Source: Lineus longissimus
Lineage: Eukaryota; Nemertea; Pilidiophora; Heteronemertea; Lineidae
Assembly (NCBI RefSeq): GCF_910592395.1
Contig: NC_088312.1
Span: 15,293,292-15,357,291 of the forward strand
Reading direction: 5' to 3'
DNA length: 64,000 nucleotides
Below the pieces are notes generated by a model. The model did no database searches, was not told the DNA's origin, and saw nothing but the letters and a program-made list of their open reading frames with translations. Both the position numbers and the translations under genes were made by a program. Of the stretch, positions 32,364-43,371 are shown piece after piece. Position 1 is the first letter of the stretch. Each line of letters starts with the position of its first letter.

Positions 32364-32408
32364 TAAAGCAGAAGGATGATCCGACTCGAAAGGCCGCAGA
32401 GGGAATTA

Positions 32409-33023
32409 GGTCTCGTTAGGGAGTTTTGTTCCGAATGTACGCGATGATGACGTGCCCCGTTTAGCATCGTGACATCTATTTCAAAATACGTTTCCAATAT
32501 GACTGCGTGAGGACAACTCATTTGTGTCGTATATCACAGGAAACGTTTCTGCAGGATGTTAAATCCGCCGTTTTATTTCTTTGATTAAATCATAAGCGTC
32601 GCATTGGCTCCTAGCTCTGTTCACCTTCCCAAATGGCAATATTGCCAATTGGGCCGGACAATCACGGCAAGACGCAAAAATTATACATTTTTTCCGGGAT
32701 AATGCTTACAGTAACCATTCTCCCGTGAAAGAAAATTGCTTACGCCACACAAAAATTAAAAAAGATATATTAATGAATTTTGCACAAATCAGCGAAAAAC
32801 GCACCAACTGGCACTGGACAGTATTTAAAGACAGGACCGACGCACATCCCAAGTTCAGTTTACACATACGTCGGCAAAAGCAGTAAAATGCGTGGTTTCT
32901 TGTTATCAGTTATTGAGCAGCGCTCTAGGTTTGAGAAACTCTCAATAACATTTATTTGCCAAAACAATAGCTAAATCAACACTGGCATACACTGATCGAG
33001 GACCAAGAAATCAACGATGTTTT
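32409..33023. mobile_element. MITE-like element, copy 3 (right end displaced)
   Basis: Homologous to 20035-20743 and 21682-22386 from ggtctcgttagggag to gaccaagaaatcaacgatgtttt, more diverged than those two are from each other. The Harbinger-like element at 33024 begins where the other copies continue with aggaactacgg. Similar words (cggaactgcc) follow that element, so it appears nested in this copy. Confidence 0.65.
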
Positions 33024-33750
33024 AAGCTAAGCGCACACGGGCGACGAAATGACAAAAAAACCTGAAAACATTTGTTTTCAAATATTTTTTCACAATTTGT
33101 TGCCCGTCTGCGGGCGACAAAAACAAATGTTTTTCGAAAACATTTGTTTTTGAAACAGTTTTCGAATATTAAACATGCAATATATTTTTGACCTAGTCAA
33201 AATGTTTTTCGTCAAAACGTCGCCCGTTTGCGGGTGACTGCAACGAAACGTAAAACATTTTTGCGTCATCATCGTCATTAGCCAATCACGATGACGTTCA
33301 GCGTCATGTGATACCAACCAAGCCAGGTCAAAATGGCACCGCCAATTTTAAACGAAATGGAGTTGATTGTGGATGAAGAATCGGAATTGCATGAATTAAT
33401 ATGGACGACTGAGCTCGAGGGCAGGTTGGTCGAGCTGTGGCAGGAAAGGCCTGCCCTGTTCGAGGTGACGGCGGTTACGAAGAACGAGCAGAAATGCTAA
33501 AATTGTGAGGCGGTTGTTATGCATGGCGGTCGCCATCTTGGAATACGCAGGTGTGACCGGGGGTGTGACGGATGGCGCAACCATGGTTACCCCTTGTTTT
33601 TGACGTGACCTGTGACGTGACCGTGTCAGTTTGTCTCCCGTGTGCGGGTGATTGAAACAAACACGACAAAGACGCAAAACATTTCGAAAACAAATGAAAA
33701 CAAATGTTTTCAGTTTCGCTGTCATTTTGTTGCCCGTGTGCGCTCAGCTT
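33024..33750. mobile_element. Inverted-repeat DNA transposon with MADF-like remnant
   Basis: The ends aagctaagcgcacacgggc and gcccgtgtgcgctcagctt are inverted, extended by further inverted words (aaaacatttgttttc). Internal copies of a gcccgtntgcgggcgac-type hairpin occur near 33102-33116, 33219-33236 and 33634-33650. It encodes a short MADF/Myb-like remnant, as in PIF/Harbinger elements. No clear TSD. Confidence 0.6.
33333..33500 (+). pseudogene. MADF-like DNA-binding fragment
   Basis: 55 aa starting MAPPILNEMELIVDEE. Residues 27-45 (TELEGRLVELWQERPALFE) match the first helix and turn of MADF/Myb-SANT-like domains that accompany Harbinger transposases. The frame stops after NEQKC, so helices 2-3 are missing. 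It is either truncated or continues after splicing. Confidence 0.45.
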
Positions 33751-34055
33751 TCGGAACTGCCTTTTGTGCGCTCGGCGTCATAGATCTCACCACGGGTGCA
33801 GTCGGTACCAAAATTGGAAAAGCGCGTCAATTCAGTCAGTTTATGTATTTTTCCATTTCAAATGAAAAAAAACACAACATGCAACAGGGCACAGTAATAG
33901 AAGAGCTTCCTCTTATCACAGTAAAGAGCGGTGAAAATATCGCACTGACCTGATATTTGAATATTTCTCATTGAGCGTTTTGTGATTCGAACGAGCTGAA
34001 AAAAAGTAGTTGAAAGAGTGCAGATGCATTTGAGAAGTGTCGATGACTTGGATGC

Positions 34056-34169
34056 CGTAATGGCTGACGGCGCAAAGAAATGCAACAGAGCCACGTCGCT
34101 CGTGACGTCTGGCGGAATTCCACCAGACGTCACAAGCGATGTGGCTGTATTGTGTTTTCAGCCATTACG
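34056..34169. repeat. Imperfect 114-bp palindrome
   Basis: The arms cgtaatggctgac...gacgtctggcgg and ccaccagacgtc...cagccattacg pair with a few mismatches around a ~5-base centre (gaatt). This could be a small hairpin MITE. Confidence 0.7.
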
Positions 34170-34206
34170 TCCTGCAAGTCATCTATATTGATTATTGTGA
34201 GCAAAT

Positions 34207-35310
34207 GGTAGTTGATAAAACTTGGAATCAGTGAAACCATGTAACCTGTACTAAACCATGGAATAGTCAGTACTGAACCGTGGAATCACTGTGCAATCTC
34301 GTCCCAGCTGACTTAATTGATAGCAATTTCTCACTAGCCAGTGCAATGGCCGGGCCTACCTGGCTCCACAAATGGCGCGACGTCATTTCATGCATACCCC
34401 TGTTCAAGTGGCTGTCGACCTTGCAGTATATCACTCTCACACATAAACCTATACATTTCTGAATAGCTTGTCGCTTCTAGAATACATCTGGCCAGCTTTC
34501 ATTGTTATCAAGTAATTCAGTCATGAGAACATGGGGGCAGCACAATACATGAGACACCCTGTACATCGATGAAAATTTTGCAAATTTCACCTTGCCGCCT
34601 TATAACTTGACGATTAACATGGATGGTGAAATAATATTTTTATAAACTTCTACTTATCACCTTGAGAAAGCCAAATAATAACAATTTTAAATTTTGATAC
34701 CAAAATAGGGTGTCGTTGCGGCTTTTCTTTGAGCATTTTGACCGCGAAGTCTCACCTTGAGAACATGTGCACTCTGACAGGAACCAGTTCATGTCAACAT
34801 CCGATTGAGCTATAAAAAGCATGCGAGGCCTGGTTACTGCGGACGTGCACAGAAGAAGCTGATATTTTCCTCAAATAATCGTCAGAGCTACCTCTTCACA
34901 AAATACCCAGGACACAGACATTTGAACATGCAGCAATAGCGATATGATAGGCTTATCTGTATCCATGGTAATCGCCTGAGATTGAAGAACCTTTTTTTTA
35001 AGGGGGACCAATGTTGACCTGATCACCACTGGCTAGTGAGACCAGTAGTTCCAGAAACCACCTTTTTGTTGAGGATGACGTCATCGAATATCTGGGTTGA
35101 GAATGCGACTGATCTGAATCGGAAATGCGACTGATTTCTAAACTACCGTCAAATTCCGATCTGATCATGTAAAAATAAGCTCCAAATATTGATTCGTAAC
35201 CACCTTAGGTTCCAATGGCATTATTTCATGTTTTTATGCATTTTTAGGACTGATTCCATGGTTTACCACAGGTTACATGGTTTCACTGATTCCAAGTTTT
35301 ATCAACTACC
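34207..35310. mobile_element. MULE-like non-autonomous element with 9-bp TSD
   Basis: 1104 bp bounded by ~60-bp inverted repeats beginning GGTAGTTGATAAAACTTG. A perfect 9-bp direct duplication, TGAGCAAAT, lies at 34198-34206 and 35311-35319. The TIR contains internal repeats of the aaaccatg.. / tggaatcag words. There is no transposase ORF. Long TIRs with 9-bp duplications are typical of Mutator-like elements, though the superfamily is inferred. Confidence 0.75.
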
Positions 35311-35319
35311 TGAGCAAAT

Positions 35320-35937
35320 ACAACACCTACATGTTGTAACATAAATAGAATCATAGCCTGTACATAATCCATGCTAATTGTCGCTGACAAGCAATCCACA
35401 TGATATTGGCGGACAAAGGTCACGCTCAACAGTTTTCACGAAAGTGCGTGACGTCAGGATGTTCTCTCATTTTCAAATCATCGGACACCCATGTCAAAAT
35501 GCGTTTTGAAGGCGCTTTTCAAAGAATAATAAGTGCTGTACACCACTGGAAAGGCCGTGCCCCCCCCCCCCCCCTGTTTCTACACGAACTCATCTCATTT
35601 ATTTAATGACTACAAGTCAGTAATCAGCTGGATTGGCTCCGATCACCTGAGGCCACCCCAAACTAAACATTTCAAACCAGACCCCAAATCACTAAAGACC
35701 GCGATTTTTAAAATGTTCTTATAGGTAAATCCAAAAATACCGGTTTTTACGTGAAGCATCAAAGCCAATGTTCGAGAAAAAAAATTGCTTAATACTCTGC
35801 TCATTTTCTAAATATTTTGATTATTTTCCGAAACAGAAAAAACACACAAAACTGGACAGTGCAACAGCTGATCACCCGGTCGACACACACACTCCAATCA
35901 AGTGAACGCCTACGCCGCCATCATTACGATAATGTCT
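35320..35937. other. Stretch without a recognisable gene
   Basis: Contains a C tract near 35561-35574. It probably includes the 3' flank of transposase copy 2. No inverted end could be identified. Confidence 0.35.
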
Positions 35938-36375
35938 TCATATTGAACAGTGCTTATCTTCAAAGAAAACTAAATCCTTATCATCACTGCCTGCATCATG
36001 CTCAGCAACTACAAAGTCTTGAAGATCAACCGGAGAATGATCACCTTCAGGAATAAGAAGACCACCTCTCTCAGCGAAATCTGTGGGCAGTCCCCATCGT
36101 CCTCCGTGTGACCAATTTTCCAAGCTTCTCATATTGTGCGAACTCTGCATTAAGAAGGCCTTCATTATCCTGATATCGAGCGGCTGCATAAGGCTGGTAC
36201 ACTTTCCAGGTATAAAATCCATTTGATCCCCAGCATCTTCAACTAAATTCCAGAATTCTCTATTTCTATGTGGTGGATATTGGTCTAGAATCAACAAGAA
36301 TGGTTCCTCTGCCACGAATGGTATCAAGATTTCATTCAGCCAATTGATGAGCTTCTGCGTTCGTACCCAGCCTGT

Positions 36376-37277
36376 TATGGCAAGCCGTTCGTCCAATAAT
36401 TAATAAAACCTAGTTTTCTTGAAAAGAACCTGGTTTTCTTCTTAAAAAAAACTGGTTTCATGGAAGAAAACCATTTTTTTTCAATGAAACTAAATTTTTA
36501 AAGAAGAAAAACATGGTTTTCTTCCGAAAAGTGGGTTTTCAACAAGAAAACTAGGTTTTCTTCCATAAAACTAGGTTTTTTAAAAATAATTTATTCTATT
36601 TAGATAAAGTGTAGCTTACATGATTTCTCTTCAAAACCAAGTTTCAAAAAAAGAAAAACCATGTTTTCATCCAGCCATTTGACTAATAATTAAAACAATC
36701 TAGTTTTTTTCATAAAAAACTGGTTTTCTTCCAAAAAAAACTAGTTTCGTTGAAGAAAACATGGTTTTTCTATGAAACTTGGTTTTTTAAGAAGAAAACC
36801 TAGTTTCGAAAGAAGAAAACCTTGTTTCGAAACATCCTAGTCTTTTTACCTCGGCACTCGCGTGGCTCCTTTGGGGCGAGATTGGCGATCCACGTTAGTT
36901 TACCCGGTAAGCAAAGTCCAACGTCTCCCCTGCCATGCTTGGGCCAGTCCGGGACGAGGTAAAAAGACTAAGTTTTGAAAATAACCTGGTCTTTTTCATT
37001 AAAAACTTGGTTTTGAAAAAGAAATGCATATAACCTTGTTTTATTCCACAAAACATAGTTTTCTTCCATGAAACTAGGTTTTCTTGGAAGAAGCATAGGT
37101 TGATTTTAAAAAACAAGTTATCTTGTTAAAAAACCTGGTTTTTTTAAAGAAAACTAGGTTTTTTTAATCAACTTATGCTTCTTGCAAGAAACCTAGTTTC
37201 ATGGTTTTCTTCCATGAAACTAAGTTTTTTTAAATAAAACTTGGTTTTCTTAATTATTAGACAGACGGCTTGCCATA
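36376..37277. mobile_element. Complete fold-back element with 6-bp TSD, copy 2
   Basis: The ends TATGGCAAGCCG...CGGCTTGCCATA extend inward to an aataatta word on each side. GCCTGT flanks both ends (36370-36375 and 37278-37283). Arms are built of aaaacctagttttcttc-like units in inverted order. It shares the terminal 11 bases and the 6-bp duplication with the element at 14038-14868, although the arm repeats differ in sequence. It interrupts exon 4 of transposase copy 2 without loss of target bases. Confidence 0.85.
36839..36969. mobile_element. 131-bp nested inverted-repeat insert
   Basis: AGTCTTTTTACCTCG...CGAGGTAAAAAGACT ends, flanked by TA, inside the core of fold-back copy 2. It is GC-richer than its host. 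It looks like a tiny TA-target MITE. Confidence 0.55.
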
Positions 37278-39266
37278 GCCTGTCTCCGTTCCAGTCACCT
37301 AGAAAGAAAGAAGGGTGAACACTTACTTTGATCATAGCAATGTTTTTTTGGAAAGACTTGTCCAATTAGATCAATAAGAAAGTACAATTAATAGAGAATA
37401 GTGACGATATTCATGTGCTGAAAGAGAAAGACAAACTTTTTTCGACAGAATCCTAGAGTCAAACAATTTGCTGGTTATTTCTAGATGCTAACGAATGTTA
37501 ACTTACCCTGACATTTTCAGGAGCGTGGTCCTGTAACTCCTGAATGACCTGGTCGCCAACGGCTCTATTATGAAGGGGTGAATTACAACTCTGAACCCCC
37601 CCCCCCCCCCCCCCCCTATCAGGGGTCGACACTGATGCGACGCCGCATCTGCTTCGCATCCTGAGGTTTCCAAAAAATCCCTAGCGTTGAATTCCTGACG
37701 AACTGAGTAAAAATCAGCGTCGAATTTCGTCGAATGTCTGAAAATAACAAAGATGATCTTTGGTGAATTCCTGCGTACGGGACCGCCGAACATGCCGAAA
37801 GACCGTCGCATGTCTGGCGACCGCGAATTTAGGGAAGAACAGCTTGGTACCATTATTCAGTATTTTCTTTCCGTCAATTTTCTGACATCTGCAGCCATCA
37901 TTGTGGGGGGAAGAGGGTTGAGAATTAAAAAAGGCACTGTTCAGTTGATTTGCACAAACCAGCCAACCCTTACCCATTATGGGAACAAGTCTATTCATAA
38001 TAGATTCCGTACCCAAAAATTTGTGTGGTATTCCTGACGTTCACTGTTCTGACAAGTGAAAAACAGGTGATGCTCTGAAGCTCCAAAAAAGAAGAAGCAG
38101 TGAATTCCTGGAGCAAGGATCTTGTGCTCTGACCGCTGCATTACGGATGATGATTTCAGCAGGTCCTTTCCGTCCATCTGCAGTAATCATCAGGCTAACT
38201 GTGCACCCAAACTTCTTGTTTCCGCGACTTGAGCGAATGTCAATTTTCCTCTCTCCCTTCTCGCTGTAGGTGTACATCGGTTTCATATCGTATAGAACAA
38301 AGGTTTGATTCATGTTGATCAGTAAATCCAAATTATTTTCTCGTATCGCGTGTTGTGAACTCTCTCACGGCATTCCCGAATTATGTCGTCTGCATTTGCT
38401 TGGAGAGTTTTCAAATCGAAAGTGTTGCGTCTGTAGCTCACATGTTTTCTGAAATGAAACGAACCTTGTTGGTTATAATTCTTGTAAATTATTGTACGGT
38501 AATATTATGCAATAATGAAGCGTGGACAAAATAATCGAGTTACCTCTGCAGAAAGCGATTGAACCAACCGACAGAAGCTGTAAAGGGGATGAGGTGGGGT
38601 CGTGTCCTTAAAAAATTCATCCCTGTCTCGTTGTTGAAGTTCTCCCCACCATTGTTGATATTGGCGTGTAGCCTGTAACGTCATGTTCCTACGCGAAACT
38701 GGGAAGCCAAGTACCCTTCGCTCTTCGAACCAAGTTTTCAAACGACCATTTTGCTGAAAAATAAAGCAAAGGTGTCAACGCGACTTCAAAAAATGAAGTC
38801 TCGTGAGTTTCAAATTCATAAAGGACTGAAATTTAATGCTCACACACGTTGTTAAATTCGTTTCAACAGTGAAGTCGGGTTACCTCCAGGATTTCGTTGG
38901 CGTCGTCTACGTCCGGCTAGCCAACCGCTCGCTTAAGGTTCTTGGATGGATGCGGTTGTGCCTCGCAAATTCGGCGGGGGTCCTGGCGTGGGCTTCAGCT
39001 AAGATGTGAGCCTGGATGTAATCATCCATGAAGTTAATTTTCTTCTTTGAAGAATATGCCTTTTGGTGTCGTCTTGGCCGATTTTCCAGGAGGGCAGCAT
39101 TCTCATCATCAACGGTTCCATGATCGTCATCATCACCATGATCATCACTTTGATATGCGTCATCATCGTCATGCACCATTGCCGAAAATTGGCACAAAAA
39201 AACAGCCCCAAACAGCCAGAACAGAACTTTCTCCAACTTCATCTTGAATAAGGCAGACACTGTCAC

Positions 39267-41314
39267 AGCTTGCAGTACACTACGACAACTCAGGTGTGAG
39301 CATGCATGACAGATGCGTAAAATAATACTGGAATCTTCAGGTTCGTGAATAGGTTCAAGTTTTTAGCGCAAGCTAGTCTCCAGGAACGATGGCATACCGG
39401 CACATCATGTACAAATCGCCATGCCGTTGAAGACTAGGGGGTGACTGATCAACGAGTCTTCACCTCACTATTGTTCGGGTAAAATTAACATCTACGACGG
39501 ACTTAGAAAATTTAGATATTCGGCTCAGCGGCCGAAGCGGTGTATTTGAGTCGTTATTGTACGTCGAATATTCTGATTCGGAGACAGGAAATACCCAAAC
39601 AGTTTTGAACGCCCATTGTCTAATCAACCAGCTGCACCATTTTTCGCCATATGTGGAGGTCCATACATCCTCGAAAATCAAGAGTCAGTCGTATCCTCCT
39701 CCCCTCGCCCACGTTACTGACCCTGGAAAAAACCGATGGTTATTCGCAGGAAGAGGCGGACAAATCTTCGACGCCCAATCAAAACGGCTCTTACATCTTT
39801 CCTAGAAACTCAGCACTATTGAAAACGATCACCGTATCTAAAACGCGCTCTAATTGGCTGAAATTTCAAATGTATGGGACGCACGTGGGGAATTTCTTGT
39901 ACACGATCAAATACACGATCTTGTAAGGAGCAATCATCCTCCCCCGGCCCACGATCGGAAAAAAGTTGATAAATATCACAAAATAACAATCATATGTCAA
40001 TTAAGGTACGGAATGAATGACATATGACTTATTGAGTAACTCGAAAGTAGTTTGTATTCACTGTGTTTATTTGAAATGTGGTTTTGAGACATGGATGGTA
40101 CACATTTATCATTGAACGGCGGGGGTGTTGTGATATCAGTAAACAGCCGGCAATTCCGCTGGTAGGTTTTGGGTTTATTCAGGGCATAAGCTCAGTCGAT
40201 AGTGCCGTGTGTTAGCCTGAGCTTCAGGATGAGGTTTATAAGGAGATCAAATTGGGATGACGCCATATTAGAATTGCCTGTCTTATCCGGAACTCCACTA
40301 TACAGAGGTCATACTGAAACGTGCTTTTAACGCCGACGCTCCAGAATAAGGCTCTTAAGTTTTTTTAAAACTTTTAAACCAGATCTGGCAAATATATAAG
40401 GCGAGCGATATTTTTGATACAAGTACAAGAAAGGTTTGAACAAACAAAGTGCACATATCCTTGCCTAGTTTGTTTCCGGGACACTGTTTGTGCCAGGCAC
40501 ATCCTAAAGTAAATTGACGTCAGCAATAACAATGAAGTAATCATTTTCCCTGATGTTCAACTATTGATCCCTATATCCTATTGAATTACTGTATGATAAA
40601 AATTATCTATCTTGCAATATGCCACATCATTAACGGACGGCCGTGAAGGACTTGGTCTACTCCCTGCTCGATTTTAGTTATAGGGGTAATTTTATTTCGC
40701 TACACCATAGTGCACAAGATGTACATCAAAGGCACAATGTATCACAATAGGGCAATGTAGAAATATAAAAGGCTGCAAACAGAGCGGGCACCACGAATCG
40801 ACCCACAATATTACTCTCAGAAAAGTTAGAATATTCCAAACGATTGAAACACGGCCAGCCCGATCGATCCTTGGCTGAAGTTGCCGTATGCGCGAACTTG
40901 GCAAATAATACATGACATGCATATCAGATCCCGACTTTGTTCCTGCTCGGGTTCCAATCTATGCCTGCAGTACATAAAGTATCGTCCTCTCACACATATC
41001 TCGTCAAATCTGATAGCCCCATAATATTGAGTAGAGATGAGAGCGATAACTTGCTAACACTCCCAACTACATGTATATTGACACACAGAACAGGCCCAAA
41101 TATCAATCGACGTTATCTTCCAATCAGGCGTGTCTATTTTATTCAGCAAAAAGAGTGAAAAAGAAGTCTGAAGAAAAAGAAGGTTGAACAGTTTTCTTTG
41201 CATCTCAGTGTGCGGGACGATGCGTCAATCCGCTACGGACGAGGTCGGTGAATTATTTCGGTAAGATGCGTCTTCCCGACGAGTTGTGGTATAGCAAGCA
41301 GATTACAGATACAG
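39267..41314. other. Stretch without a recognisable gene
   Basis: Several short ORFs (39557-39926, 40692-40922, 40937-41158) show no domain, codon or splice support. No inverted ends were found. Confidence 0.35.
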
Positions 41315-41323
41315 GCATAAAAG

Positions 41324-43235
41324 GGGACTCCCTAATCAGAGTTCCAAGTTCCATGAAGTTCCAAGTTCCAAGTTCCAAGTTCCAGGGGGGTCATCTCAGA
41401 AATGCATTCAATGCCAAAATTCATGATTTCTCGATATATTTAATGTAGGTGGCGCTTTACTATGCTGATATCTCACAGTTCTTATTGTTGGGAAGTTAAT
41501 GGGACTTCCTCCGATAGGTGGCGCCTGACTACATTGACCTTGTGCTGTATCATTTGAAGGGGTCTCTGACTGGGAGTTGATGTTCAGGGAAACAATGCTG
41601 TGGACTTCTTCCGATAGGTGGCGCTTGACTACATTTACCTTCTGATAAATCATTTAAAGGGGTCTTTCACTGTGAGTTAGCGTGTAAAGCTTGAAAATAT
41701 ACAGTCCCTGTATAATGAACAAGCGGGGAAAAAACTCATTGATAAGATCATGCCGTCATCCGGGCACTTACTCCAGCGGAGGGTCTAAATTGGCCAATTT
41801 GAACTCTGGAATTAGCCCCGGGGCATAAAATTCTATTCAATGCAATGCTGGCAACGTCCAATGTATCGGTATGTAAAATGTATCGGCTCCCACTTGCAAT
41901 CCTCAACTCAAGAACATTGACAAGAGAATAAATCTTACCTTTATTTATGCCTTACAATTTAATACATCGTAGAATTATAACTATTATGTAAGATTTAATT
42001 AAACCCTTTCCATCTGTCTTTGATCAACAGGAAGTTTCAATTTTGTCACTACAACTGCTTATAAGCATGCTCTTTGGTGGTAAAGAATCTGCACATAAGC
42101 TGTCAAGATTGATTGATGAGTAAGGAAGCCTGTTCAGATGCTTGCTAAGGCTGGCCCAAATTAATTGTCTGTTTGCAGTAACCCTACCCAAGGTATTCAT
42201 ACAGGGTAGGTAGGTTTTTTCTTAATTTTCAGTGATTTTAGAAAAACTCCAAGATGCCAAAGAAAATTACTAAAATGCCAATAAAACTTTTGGGTATGCA
42301 TGATTTTGGTGGGTCAGTTGGGGTGACGGCAAACAAACAATAAATTTGGGCCAGCCTAATTTTGGGCCTGGCAGACATTGTCAGAGGAAGGATTGGGGGT
42401 TGGCAAAATGGCAAGAGAAGGAAGAGTTAAAAGGAGACTATAAGCAGCAGCTAGGTAGGCACGTTAAAGTTAGAAAAAGTTGCCAATAGGGGTCTCCCAC
42501 ATCTCACAGTACATCTAAAACTATATTCATGATTGTATGAGGAACGGTACCTGGGCGAGCCCTCTGTTACATCATATGGAGCAAAAAAAACGGAGTTCAA
42601 AACTCGCATGACTTCAAAAAGAACTTCTTTGTTCCCTCTCGGTGCAAACTGTGGAGAACACTGACCGTTCAGAATTTGCATCACAAACAGAACGTCCACA
42701 CTTTTGTTGCAAAAAAGTGTGGGATACACGGAAAGGCCCCCCCCCTCCGTTGCATGGTGTGGAGAACACTGACAAGGTTAAAAGCACAACAAAAAGAATT
42801 GCTGCCCCCATCGCACTTCCATCACAAGGTAAATGTATTAAAGCGCCACCTATCGGAGGAAATCGACAGCATTGTTTCCCTCTAACATTAACTCCCAGTG
42901 ACAAACCCCTTTAAATGATGCATCACAAGGTAAATGTAGTCAAGCACCACCTATCGGAGGACGTCTACAGCAATGTTTCCCTTTAACATTAACTCCCAGT
43001 GAGAGATCCCTAAAATGATGTATCACCAGGTCAATGTAGTCAAGCGCCACCTATCGGAAGAAGTCTACAGCATTGTTTCCCTTCCCAACAATAACAACTG
43101 ACATTTCCAGAAAGTGAGACATCAGCGTATACATTACGTCTATCAAGAAATCATGAATTTTGAGATGGCCCCCCTGGAGCTTGGAACTTGGAACTTGGAA
43201 CTTCATGGAACTTGGAACTCTGATTAGGGAGTCCC
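41324..43235. mobile_element. Long-TIR element with tandem-repeat arms and 9-bp TSD
   Basis: 1912 bp. The ends GGGACTCCCTAATCAGAG / CTCTGATTAGGGAGTCCC lie within a perfect 9-bp duplication, GCATAAAAG (41315-41323 and 43236-43244). Each arm has an agttcca-type short tandem array, then units of about 101 bp starting aagcgccacctatcgg. Three units are seen on the right (42841, 42942, 43042) and inverted counterparts on the left (about 41500-41700). The unique centre (about 41.7-42.8 kb) has no transposase. This fits a non-autonomous Mutator-like or fold-back transposon. Confidence 0.8.
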
Positions 43236-43371
43236 GCATAAAAGGGATTAAGGCACGTTCGATTGATAGTTATCCCTACATTTGAGGTATGAGCTGGTAT
43301 GCTAAGCCAAAGTATTTCTTTGAACCTCAGTGTATAACCTACAACTTCACTTAAATGATCAATTGATGATA

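Larger units (their letters stand above)
35938..39266 (-). pseudogene. Pogo-like transposase copy 2, four exons
   Basis: Read on the minus strand. Exon 1, 39266-38884, has an acidic Asp/His-rich tract, RRHQKAYS and FARHNRIHPRTL; its end has a stop in frame at 38907. Exon 2, 38753-38544, has TWFEERRVLGFPVS and YQQWWGEL, with a TTTTCAG acceptor and AGAG|GTAACT donor. Exon 3, from 38448 past 38041, has NMNQTFVLYDM and IDIRSSRGNKKFGCTV. Exon 4, 37298-37278 plus 36375-35938, has LLILDQYPPHRN, PGKCTSLMQPLDIRI and an acidic tail. Exon positions match copy 1. Exon 4 is split by the 36376-37277 fold-back element. The first catalytic Asp position is Asn, as in copy 1. Confidence 0.7.

Noticed and set aside
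32040-32419. Proline-rich proteins
   Set aside because: Produced by C tracts in a MITE; no start context or conserved domain.
36839-36969. Possible snRNA-derived sequence (gcaggggagac word on the minus strand)
   Set aside because: The similarity is limited to about a dozen bases, with no further U1-like structure; inverted ends explain it better as a MITE.
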